Shown here one piece after another: positions 53,663 to 61,452 of a stretch of 64,000 nucleotides of DNA. The first letter of the stretch is position 1; every line of letters starts with the position of its first letter. The DNA lies in NCBI GenBank assembly GCA_028284125.1, contig JANQSI010000004.1:62001-126000 (forward strand), in the 5' to 3' direction. The notes beneath the pieces are model-generated. The model did no database searches, was not told where the DNA came from, and saw only the letters and a list, made by a program, of their open reading frames with translations. This DNA comes from Cyclobacteriaceae bacterium. Its GTDB lineage: Bacteria; Bacteroidota; Bacteroidia; Cytophagales; Cyclobacteriaceae. The position numbers and the translations under genes are program-made.

Positions 53663-55416
53663 TTGAAAAATCTAAGGAAAAGCAGTACCGGGAAATGTTC
53701 TTTGCGGAGGCCTATGAAGCTCATGAAGAGCTTGATAAGTTATTCACCGTTCTAGAAAAGAACCCTGAAGACAAAGGATCAATAGAGTCAATCTTTCGAA
53801 TCACACATACAGTAAAAGGCAATGCCATGGCCTTAGGCTTGGATCCTATTGGTGAACTATGTCACACGCTTGAGGAGATGTTTACATATATCAAGGATCA
53901 TGATATGAAGTTGGATAAAGAATTTTTCGGTCTGATTTTCAGGGCCAATGACAAGTTTGGAGAGCTCATAGATACACTAAAGAAGAATGGTGAGGCCACT
54001 TACAAAGGTCTGGTAGCTAAGCTGGAGCTTTATTTGGATAAGCATTTCCGTACGTTGGAATCCAATAATGTAAATTCTGAACCACCAAATTCATCGACGA
54101 ATAATGAATCAAGCCAGGAACTGGAACCAAGCGATACCGAACCGGATAATGAGAGCGAATCAAATCAACCTAAAATCAACTTCTCTGATCAAGTTCAAAT
54201 TCCGGTTCGTAAGCTTGACGGGCTGTTAAATCTCGTGGGTGAGTTAATCATTGAAAAGGATACCATCATTGCTCGCGACCAGAACCGTAACTCAAATATG
54301 TATAAGAGGTTGAATCGAATCACCTCTGACATGCAATACGCGGTTATGGATATTCGTCTAGTCCAAGTGGGTCTTTTATTCAATAAGTTTCATCGAATTG
54401 CGAGAGACGTTGCTGAGGCTGAGAACAAGCAGGTTAATCTGCAATTGGAAGGAACAGAAATTGAAATTGACAGAAACATTCTAAAAATCATCAGTGATTC
54501 ATTAGTTCACCTGGTCAGGAATGCAATAAGTCATGGTATTGAAAATCCGGAAGAAAGAGTTGGGCTTGGTAAGCCACAGATAGGGACTGTCACACTCAAT
54601 GCGTGTAATGAAAAAGACATTGTTCTCATCGAGATCAAAGATGACGGTAAAGGAATTGATCCGGAAGCTATCAGAAATAAAGCACTAGAGAGGGGAATGA
54701 TTTCAGAAGAGTATGCGAGTACCCTGTCTGATAAGGAAGTTATCCAATTGATTTTTGAATCAGGTTTTTCTAACGCGGATCAAGTCACAGAAATCTCAGG
54801 AAGAGGAGTTGGCATGGATGTGGTTAAGAAGGCAACAGAATCGATTGGCGGTCAAGTCAATATAGAAACTGTTTTGGGTGAGGGAACCACCTTTACATTA
54901 AGTCTTCCTTCTTCCATGGCCGTCAAAGGGGCGCTACTATTTGAGCAAGACAGTCAAGAATTTGCTGTGCCGCTTTCTTTCACTGAAGCGGTTATTTCAA
55001 TCAGGCCAAAAGAAATTCATAAGGTAAACAAAGGGTTGATGGCGGACTATCTTGGACAAACCATGCTCATCGTATTTCTAAAAGATTTATTTGAAATGGA
55101 GGGTCTTGATAGCTTCCACGATAATGGTTCGCTTCACAAGACGTTTGATTCGTTGAAAGCAAATGATGAAAACATAAATGTCATTATCGTCAACTATAAT
55201 GGAAGATACATGGGGCTTGCAGTTGATAAACTGCTACAGCAAAAGGAAATAGTGGAGAAACCCCTAACTCAACCACTAGATAAGGTTGATTTATTTAGTG
55301 GAGCAACCATTCTTGGGAATGGAATGGTGTGCCTGGTTTTAAACATTGCCTCAGTTATTGAGAAACTTTTTAGCGAAAGAAGATCAGTTCAACTAAGTCA
55401 ATCTATGATGAATTGA
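53659..55416 (+). CDS. cheA: Chemotaxis histidine kinase CheA (no P2 domain)
   Basis: 585 aa. P1 HPt domain with H50 (RITHTVKGNAMALGL); a short Ser/Asn/Glu-rich linker (about 125-175) where P2 would be; P3 dimerisation (KLDGLLNLVGELIIEKD); P4 ATPase with N box HLVRNAISHGIENPEER, DDGKGID and GRGVGMDVV; P5 CheW-like domain (about 420-575). Phosphorylates the two CheY proteins and CheB. Lack of a P2 docking domain means response regulators probably bind P1/P4 directly. Confidence 0.95.
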   Translation: MIEKSKEKQYREMFFAEAYEAHEELDKLFTVLEKNPEDKGSIESIFRITHTVKGNAMALGLDPIGELCHTLEEMFTYIKDHDMKLDKEFFGLIFRANDKFGELIDTLKKNGEATYKGLVAKLELYLDKHFRTLESNNVNSEPPNSSTNNESSQELEPSDTEPDNESESNQPKINFSDQVQIPVRKLDGLLNLVGELIIEKDTIIARDQNRNSNMYKRLNRITSDMQYAVMDIRLVQVGLLFNKFHRIARDVAEAENKQVNLQLEGTEIEIDRNILKIISDSLVHLVRNAISHGIENPEERVGLGKPQIGTVTLNACNEKDIVLIEIKDDGKGIDPEAIRNKALERGMISEEYASTLSDKEVIQLIFESGFSNADQVTEISGRGVGMDVVKKATESIGGQVNIETVLGEGTTFTLSLPSSMAVKGALLFEQDSQEFAVPLSFTEAVISIRPKEIHKVNKGLMADYLGQTMLIVFLKDLFEMEGLDSFHDNGSLHKTFDSLKANDENINVIIVNYNGRYMGLAVDKLLQQKEIVEKPLTQPLDKVDLFSGATILGNGMVCLVLNIASVIEKLFSERRSVQLSQSMMN

Positions 55417-55420
55417 TATA

Positions 55421-56260
55421 ATGGCCAGGCCTCCACAAATACTATCCGATGAAGAGCTAGCTGCATTAACTGATGCAATTAAGAATAGGTATGGAATTGA
55501 TTTCACAAACTATGAAAAGAGGTCGCTGAAAAGGGGGTTTGTAAGGCTTATGAACAAAAATCATATTGATTCGCTCCTGGAATTATGGAGTAAGATTCTT
55601 AAAGAATCAGATTTCTTCAAGAGCTGCATTGATGACCTTACTGTGAATCTGACTGAGCTTTTCAGGAATCCTGAAATTTGGGATGAGGTTGGCTCATTAC
55701 TTACCCAATTCAAGCATAAAACCTCGATCAACGTTTGGCATGCTGGGTGTGCAACTGGAGAAGAAGTGTATTCAATGGCGATGGTTGCACATAACAAAGG
55801 ACTTCTCTACAAGTTGAAATCTTTGGCCACAGATATTAGTTCCAAAGCGATATCGAAGGCAAAAGAGGGATATTATGCGAATGAACTACTTCCTAAGTAT
55901 GAAAAATCATTAAAGAAATACTTACCGAATGGGGAGATCAAGGATATGTTCGATTTCGAAGATGGTAAGGCCTACATCAAAAAGAAATTCAGGGTAGCGG
56001 ATTTCAAAATCCATAACCTGGTATCAGACAAGATGACCAGGAAGTTCGATATCATCTTTTGTCGAAATGTCCTGATCTATTTTGATGAAGTGCTGAAGTT
56101 ACAGGTTTTGGAATCACTTGTTAATGCATTGAATGATGACGGATACCTGGTGCTTGGATACTATGATATGCTACCTGAATCGAGTAAGGATTTGATAAGT
56201 CAATACAATACTGATACCAGAATATATGTGCCACTTCGAAGTTTGAAACAAGTTATTTAA
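55421..56260 (+). CDS. cheR: Chemotaxis protein methyltransferase CheR
   Basis: 279 aa. N-terminal helical domain and C-terminal SAM-binding domain with VWHAGCATGEEVYSMAMVAH, then LATDISSKAISKAKEG and IIFCRNVLIYFDE. Methylates glutamates on the MCP, opposing CheB. Starts 4 bp after cheA. Confidence 0.96.
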   Translation: MARPPQILSDEELAALTDAIKNRYGIDFTNYEKRSLKRGFVRLMNKNHIDSLLELWSKILKESDFFKSCIDDLTVNLTELFRNPEIWDEVGSLLTQFKHKTSINVWHAGCATGEEVYSMAMVAHNKGLLYKLKSLATDISSKAISKAKEGYYANELLPKYEKSLKKYLPNGEIKDMFDFEDGKAYIKKKFRVADFKIHNLVSDKMTRKFDIIFCRNVLIYFDEVLKLQVLESLVNALNDDGYLVLGYYDMLPESSKDLISQYNTDTRIYVPLRSLKQVI

Positions 56261-56294
56261 CACATGAAATTTTTAACCACTAACTAATTTGATT

Positions 56295-56678
56295 ATGAAA
56301 AAGAAAGTCCTAGTCGTAGACGACACGATTTACATGCGAGCACTGATCAAAGATGCTCTTCCTGATGATTATGAAGTTGTTGGAGAAGCCCCAAATGGTG
56401 AAATAGCCATTGATATGGCATTTAAGCTTCAACCGGATTTGATCACATTGGATAATGTTTTACCCGATATGATGGGTTTGGATGTATTGAAAACACTTGG
56501 AAAAAGTGATCTTAATTGCAAGGTATTGATGGTCAGTGCTGTTGGACAGCAGTCCATGATTAAAAAGGGTTTTGAACTCGGAGCATCAGGATATGTTGTG
56601 AAACCATTTTCACCAGAAATTCTTTCCACTGAAGTTAATCGGCTTTTTAACGGAACCCAACTTGCGAAAGGCGCTTAA
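56295..56678 (+). CDS. Second CheY-like response regulator
   Basis: 127 aa from ATG 56295 (a TTG two codons earlier is less likely). Receiver domain with D9/D10, phosphoacceptor D53 in ITLDNVLPD and K in YVVKPF. It closely resembles the CheY at 52261 (shared ITLDN-LPDM-G-DVL core), so the operon has two recently diverged CheY copies. Confidence 0.93.
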   Translation: MKKKVLVVDDTIYMRALIKDALPDDYEVVGEAPNGEIAIDMAFKLQPDLITLDNVLPDMMGLDVLKTLGKSDLNCKVLMVSAVGQQSMIKKGFELGASGYVVKPFSPEILSTEVNRLFNGTQLAKGA

Positions 56679-56707
56679 GGCCTAAATATAATAACTTAAA
56701 TATAACG

Positions 56708-58159
56708 GTGAGAGAATCAGCCTCATATACTCATTTTATTGAAAAGGATTGGCACAATGACACCTCTCCCTATGCCATCTTTGTTTATGACTTAAAGAAA
56801 GTAATTGAGGTTAATCAGACCTTTCTTAAGCTTTTTGGGTACAAAAATGAAGAAGATGTAAACGCGGAATTGGAATTGTCTTCATTAGTATATTTTGATG
56901 ATCTTCAATTAATTGATCATGCCAGGGAGGTTGCCAGGGAAGGTGGTCCCTTCTTTATTCCAACGATTAGGCTAATGAAGGGTAATGGACAATTATTTTA
57001 TGCAGAGTGTCATGTAATTGCCATTATTGGAAATAACGGACCAATACTTAAGATCTACATCAGAGATATCACTGGTAGGAGGAATTCGGAGTTTGATTTG
57101 ATTGAGGGAGGTAAAAAGTACCAATCGCTTTTTGAAAACTCGTTAGATGGAATCTACAAGAGTACTCCTCAGGGAAAGTTTGTGGAAGCAAATCCTGCAT
57201 TGATTAAGATGCTTGGATATTCCTCGCTAGAAGAATTATTAAGCATTGATATCCATGAGGATTTATATGTAGACACAATTAAGAATGAGGTGGGATCGGA
57301 TCAGGAGGATAGTCTGTATATCCTGAAGAAGAAAGACGGATCAAAAATATGGGTTGAAGATCACAGCTACTATGAATTTGATGAAATTGGTAACATTGTC
57401 TATCACCACGGAATAATCAGAGATGTAACAGATAAAGTAGAAGAGCAAAAAGAACTTGAAAGGCTACTTGTACTCACAAGTAGACAGAATGAGCAACTTC
57501 AGAATTTCACCTATATGATGTCGCATAATATTCGGTCTCATAGTTCTAACTTAAGTTCGATCGCTGCGGCGTTAATTGATAAGCAAAATGATGACAAAAG
57601 GAAGGAGCTTCATGACATGCTTATGGATAGTACCGAAAAGCTGGATGAGACAATTCGAAATCTTAATGAGATCATTTCGATTAACTCTAGTACACGGAAG
57701 CAATTTGAAAAGTGCGACCTTAAGATTCTGGTAAGTGAAATTGTTCAATCATTTGATCATAAGTTGAATGAAGAAGGAATTCATATTGAAGTGAACATTC
57801 CAGAGGCTCATCAGGTCTACGCTATTTCATCATACTTAAAAAGCATTATTCAAAATCTGATTGAGAATGCAATTCGCTTTAGATCTCAAGACAAACGGAA
57901 GAAGCTGATCAAGATCTCTTCGAGATCAGATTCAAGAAATGACATCATTTCGATTTCCGATAATGGGATTGGTATTGATCTAGACAGATATGGTAAGAAG
58001 CTTTTTAGAATGTATCAAACTTTCCATTACAATAAGCTTTCCAGGGGATATGGCTTATACGTTACCAAAAATCAAATGGAATCAATGAACGGAAGTATTG
58101 AGGTAGAAAGCACAGTTAGTGAAGGCACAACCTTTACTCTTTACTTCAAAAAAAACTAG
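56708..58159 (+). CDS. Two-PAS sensor histidine kinase in the che operon
   Basis: 483 aa from GTG 56708. PAS1 (about 15-125), PAS2 (135-245), short coil, an H-box variant YMMSHNIRSHSSNL (H273) and HATPase_c domain (NLIENAIRF, SDNGIGID, GYGLYVTKNQME). Soluble. Position between a CheY and a CheC-like gene suggests a second input to the CheY proteins, in addition to CheA. Confidence 0.88.
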   Translation: MRESASYTHFIEKDWHNDTSPYAIFVYDLKKVIEVNQTFLKLFGYKNEEDVNAELELSSLVYFDDLQLIDHAREVAREGGPFFIPTIRLMKGNGQLFYAECHVIAIIGNNGPILKIYIRDITGRRNSEFDLIEGGKKYQSLFENSLDGIYKSTPQGKFVEANPALIKMLGYSSLEELLSIDIHEDLYVDTIKNEVGSDQEDSLYILKKKDGSKIWVEDHSYYEFDEIGNIVYHHGIIRDVTDKVEEQKELERLLVLTSRQNEQLQNFTYMMSHNIRSHSSNLSSIAAALIDKQNDDKRKELHDMLMDSTEKLDETIRNLNEIISINSSTRKQFEKCDLKILVSEIVQSFDHKLNEEGIHIEVNIPEAHQVYAISSYLKSIIQNLIENAIRFRSQDKRKKLIKISSRSDSRNDIISISDNGIGIDLDRYGKKLFRMYQTFHYNKLSRGYGLYVTKNQMESMNGSIEVESTVSEGTTFTLYFKKN

Positions 58160-58194
58160 AATAAGGATACTGTAAAGAATTAAAAGAATAAGAC

Positions 58195-58785
58195 ATGAAT
58201 GAAATTGATATTACAACAAGCCTCGTCCGCGATGGTTTTTTGGCCGCCAAGACCTCATTAGAGTTTTTGCTCAAAACGCCATTTAAGATCGAGAGCATTA
58301 CAGGAGACGATATTCTTACTGATAATCGCACGGTTATAAACTGTGAAGAAATTTTTCTTTTAAAGACAATAGCGCAGGGGGAGTTACATGCTACATGTTA
58401 TCTCCTGTTTTCAGATCAGGATGTTACTAAAATCATGGAAACATGTCTGCCTGAAAGTATTAGCAACACCAATTCAAATGATGCAGTTCAGATACGAAAT
58501 GAGTTTCTTAAAGAAATCGATAATATTATCTCGGCATCTATTATAACTGAGTTTGCCAATTATCTTGATGTATTTACTTATGGGGATGTTCCGAGTTTGG
58601 AGATAGTTAATTCGAATGCGCTTAGTTCGTATTTACAAACAGAAAGCAAACAATTTGATAGTGCACTGTATCTGAGAGCCATTTTTCATGGACCAGAATT
58701 AGAGGTCTCACCACATTTCATTTGGATGTTCCAAAGCAAACTTCTTGGCATGATCAATAAAACTGCTGATGGTATTAATAAGTAA
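58195..58785 (+). CDS. CheC/CheX-like phosphatase candidate
   Basis: 196 aa. The helix RNEFLKEIDNIISASIITEF contains the ExxN signature (E107, N110) of the CheC/CheX/FliY CheY-P phosphatases. The rest is divergent and only one such helix is evident. In this operon it would dephosphorylate one of the two CheY proteins, replacing CheZ. Fold assignment needs structural confirmation. Confidence 0.6.
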   Translation: MNEIDITTSLVRDGFLAAKTSLEFLLKTPFKIESITGDDILTDNRTVINCEEIFLLKTIAQGELHATCYLLFSDQDVTKIMETCLPESISNTNSNDAVQIRNEFLKEIDNIISASIITEFANYLDVFTYGDVPSLEIVNSNALSSYLQTESKQFDSALYLRAIFHGPELEVSPHFIWMFQSKLLGMINKTADGINK

Positions 58786-58815
58786 AGATCTTAAACTACA
58801 GTAATCTATTTAGGT

Positions 58816-59229
58816 ATGCTAGCACAATTGATTTATTACAGCAAGAACGATCCAACGGTTGATTTGAAGGAAATCACCAAAATCATGAAGGAATCAAATC
58901 AAAAAAACGATTTACATTCAATCACTGGAGTTCTTTATCATGATGAGAATTATTTTCTTCAATTGCTTGAAGGAGATCTTCATGATGTCAATGCTTTGTA
59001 CCTCCGAATTGCGCAAGACATACGACATAGGGAGCCAGTTATCATAGATGTTTCCTCCATTGATTCAAGGAAGTTTGGTCAATGGAATATGCTTTACGTG
59101 GATTCTTCTACTATTGAGGATCAGGAATTGGAAAGATACTTTCCAGATAGAAACTTCATTCCTACCTCAATCCCAGTTCACAAACTGATTGATTTCACAA
59201 TTGGTATTAGGAAGAAGGAGGGAAAATGA
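58816..59229 (+). CDS. BLUF-domain blue-light sensor
   Basis: 137 aa. BLUF fold: MLAQLIYYSK (flavin-contacting Y7), a helix, then N31 in KNDLHSITGVLYH, Q49 in YFLQLLEGD, and W/M residues in FGQWNMLYVD. These are the key photocycle residues. No output domain, so it acts through partner binding, as in short BLUF proteins like PixD/SypF types. Last gene of the chemosensory operon, 30 bp after the CheC-like gene. Confidence 0.88.
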   Translation: MLAQLIYYSKNDPTVDLKEITKIMKESNQKNDLHSITGVLYHDENYFLQLLEGDLHDVNALYLRIAQDIRHREPVIIDVSSIDSRKFGQWNMLYVDSSTIEDQELERYFPDRNFIPTSIPVHKLIDFTIGIRKKEGK

Positions 59230-59334
59230 CCTAAAGGTCGGTCAATTGGTAAAGCTACTGAAACTAGCATACTGAATGGATAATATCATGAGATCCTATT
59301 TGACTTTGGATAGTGTTAGGTGAAAAGACGTCCT

Positions 59335-59946
59335 TTACCACGCCTTCACTTTATAGCTTATAGCATTCCTGCGGCTCATGATCCCGATAATAACAAATCC
59401 AATGGCTAGCATTCCATAAGGCCAGTACTGAATCCAGTTGATTTGATCTGCTGATACAATCCTGATGTTTGAGCAGGTGTTATCTACTCTGGACAAAAAG
59501 TACGTGTCTGTAATTTCTGAGGTTAGGAATAGCACTGTATAGCTCGGCCGTTGATAGAAATCAAATCCGTTTATAGCTATATTGAAGTTAGTGGTTGGAT
59601 CTCTGTAATCTTCAATTAAGAAGGTAATGGTCGCATCGTGTGTGATCAAATTCGAATCTACATATACCAGGTTTTGATCTTCTCCATTCAATTCTATATC
59701 CAGTATTTCATTGAAATAGTCTTGATAATCAATAGCATACGTACTTAGATTCAAAGACTCTTTGGATTTAAGCGCTGGGTATAGGTCATGAAGCAAATCA
59801 AATAGCGTGAGTGTTGTTAGATGAACTTCCAGGTATGTATTCCTCTCTTCTTCGATAAACTTGAAACCAATTTCGGTCCTTGAGTGTGCACTGGTTATGT
59901 TACATACAATCAGGAATGCAAATAGTAGCGTTATTGAATTTTTCAT
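59335..59946 (-). CDS. Exported protein with C-terminal membrane anchor, unknown function
   Basis: 203 aa from ATG 59946 (MKNSITLLFAFLIVCNITSA signal peptide). The longer frame to 59976 would translate an 8-bp repeat. A beta-rich region (HSRTEIGFKFIEEERNTYLEV onward) of about 145 residues precedes one C-terminal helix (YWPYGMLAIGFVIIGIMS) and a basic tail. I do not recognise the family. It follows the YHYH lipoprotein gene by 75 bp, with a strong hairpin between. Confidence 0.7.
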   Translation of the reverse strand: MKNSITLLFAFLIVCNITSAHSRTEIGFKFIEEERNTYLEVHLTTLTLFDLLHDLYPALKSKESLNLSTYAIDYQDYFNEILDIELNGEDQNLVYVDSNLITHDATITFLIEDYRDPTTNFNIAINGFDFYQRPSYTVLFLTSEITDTYFLSRVDNTCSNIRIVSADQINWIQYWPYGMLAIGFVIIGIMSRRNAISYKVKAW

Positions 59947-59984
59947 AGTTGGGTAGTTAAATAGTTGGATAGTCAAATGGTTGT
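59945..59984. repeat. 8-bp tandem repeat abutting a start codon
   Basis: Five units of exactly 8 bp, pattern NTAGTTNN (two exact ATAGTTGG copies). It lies directly 5' of the minus-strand ATG at 59946, like the 7-bp array before mltD. Confidence 0.65.
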
Positions 59985-60007
59985 GTTAGCAGATTGCTAA
60001 CACAACC
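59979..60007 (-). terminator. 12-bp perfect hairpin between two minus-strand genes
   Basis: Arms GGTTGTGTTAGC and GCTAACACAACC with a 5-base loop, 13 bp after the YHYH stop codon. Without a T-run it may act as an RNA-processing or attenuation site rather than a full terminator. Confidence 0.6.
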
Positions 60008-60020
60008 TTATGTTTCATTT

Positions 60021-61235
60021 TTATTGAGGACCGAATCGGAAACTGCTATCAGGTGTTCCGGAAAAGCACAATGGGAAGGATGGAAAATCCGCGGTTACTA
60101 CATAGTAGTATTCTCCATTGGGAGCTTCTGGTGTGGGACCAAATCTCCCATTGCATTCATCCAGATCACCGGATCCATCCACAAATTCGTAATCCTGAAA
60201 ATACTCACCGTCATACGCTCCGGATGGTGCACTGATTCCATCTCCGCCTCGTTCGCCACTTTTCAGCTCATAAGAAGCTTCTGCCTGTTCGATTTCGCCA
60301 TTGGCATTTTCGAAATACAAATAGTAGTACGGAAACCCGTCTCCTGCATAGCCAATTTTCACCATTTCCGTACCATCTATTTGTAACTCACCACCTAAAG
60401 CGGAGGGTAATCCATGGTAATGGTATTGCCCTCCTGGTTGGACATGAGCATTATTGCAATCCAACCCTAGATCGTCTACTGACTGAAGTGCATTTCTATT
60501 CCACTGCTGGTTTGTTTCTCCAGTAAAACCAGTAAAGCTTTCCGCAGTATAGACTTCAATACCAACCCCGGAGAAAAGTACTCCATTTACATATCCTTGC
60601 GCGTTTGTCGAGCTGTTTGCCAACGCTGGTTGCGTTGTTACGCTATAAGAGTTGCTTTGCTCACTAATGGCGTTTGGATTTCCTATTCTTCTGTCCGTAT
60701 CCGTTGGAAAAGTACCTACCATATGGTTCGGCACGTCATTTATGGTTATGGTTCTTGTCGTACCATTAATGCTTTCCGAATAAGAGGAAGTGACACCTAA
60801 GGAGCTTTGGATATCGACCGTACAATCACTTGCATCTGTTTGAATGAAGAATACGGTTTCATTTGTTCCTAACGTTGTAAAACTAGCTGATGCGGTCTCG
60901 GAAGATCCCTCGACCGTCACGTAAATATCATAGGCTGTCCCTGCAGAAAGCCCAGATATTTTCGATACACCAAAGGGCCCCAGGTTATCTGCATCGGTAC
61001 CGGACGTTCCGGTTCCTTGTGTAAATCCGGATTCTCCGTATTCTACTGTCCAGCTAGTTTCATTGTCTGCAACCAGCCAAGTGACTACTGCTGCACTTTG
61101 TGAGACATTTACTACCATTTCAGTGACAACATCACTGTTCGTAAAATTGTCTGTATCCACATCATCTTCTCCCTCACACGCGATCAAGAATGCCCCAAAG
61201 AAGGCCGGGGCCAGGCACTGGAAAAATCGTTTCAT
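60021..61235 (-). CDS. YHYH-domain lipoprotein with N-terminal Fn3-like domain
   Basis: 404 aa. Lipobox LIAC (Cys20); fibronectin type III-like domain at about 35-122; YHYH domain (PF14240) at about 150-404 with the eponymous QYHYHGLP at 271-274 preceded by DCNNAHVQPGG. The YHYH domain has no established function; its histidine cluster suggests metal binding. Encoded after a TonB-dependent receptor, so a surface or periplasmic role in uptake is a fair guess. Confidence 0.85.
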   Translation of the reverse strand: MKRFFQCLAPAFFGAFLIACEGEDDVDTDNFTNSDVVTEMVVNVSQSAAVVTWLVADNETSWTVEYGESGFTQGTGTSGTDADNLGPFGVSKISGLSAGTAYDIYVTVEGSSETASASFTTLGTNETVFFIQTDASDCTVDIQSSLGVTSSYSESINGTTRTITINDVPNHMVGTFPTDTDRRIGNPNAISEQSNSYSVTTQPALANSSTNAQGYVNGVLFSGVGIEVYTAESFTGFTGETNQQWNRNALQSVDDLGLDCNNAHVQPGGQYHYHGLPSALGGELQIDGTEMVKIGYAGDGFPYYYLYFENANGEIEQAEASYELKSGERGGDGISAPSGAYDGEYFQDYEFVDGSGDLDECNGRFGPTPEAPNGEYYYVVTADFPSFPLCFSGTPDSSFRFGPQ

Positions 61236-61381
61236 AATTGAAAAATTTTGAAATAAAGGATTATTTGATCGGCAGGAATCTCACGTCCTTCAATGGATTT
61301 CTTCTCCAGATAGGTAGCCATAGGTCCAACAACTGTGCATTGGGGTTGAATGACATCAATGGTGAAAGGTGGGAGTTTCAT
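61232..61381 (-). CDS. Possible 49-aa ORF between TonB receptor and YHYH genes
   Basis: ATG at 61381 to a stop that overlaps the YHYH start (ATGA). Sequence begins MKLPPFTIDVIQPQCTVVGP and ends IILYFKIFQL. The frame is open upstream to the end of the receptor gene. The stop-start overlap favours a real coupled gene, but no family is recognised and no ribosome-binding site is clear. Confidence 0.35.
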   Translation of the reverse strand: MKLPPFTIDVIQPQCTVVGPMATYLEKKSIEGREIPADQIILYFKIFQL

Positions 61382-61452
61382 GTCGATTTTGATTTGTTTG
61401 GAGCCAGTACGGAGTTTGGTGACGAAACGCTGCTTCGTTCACAAAAAAAATC

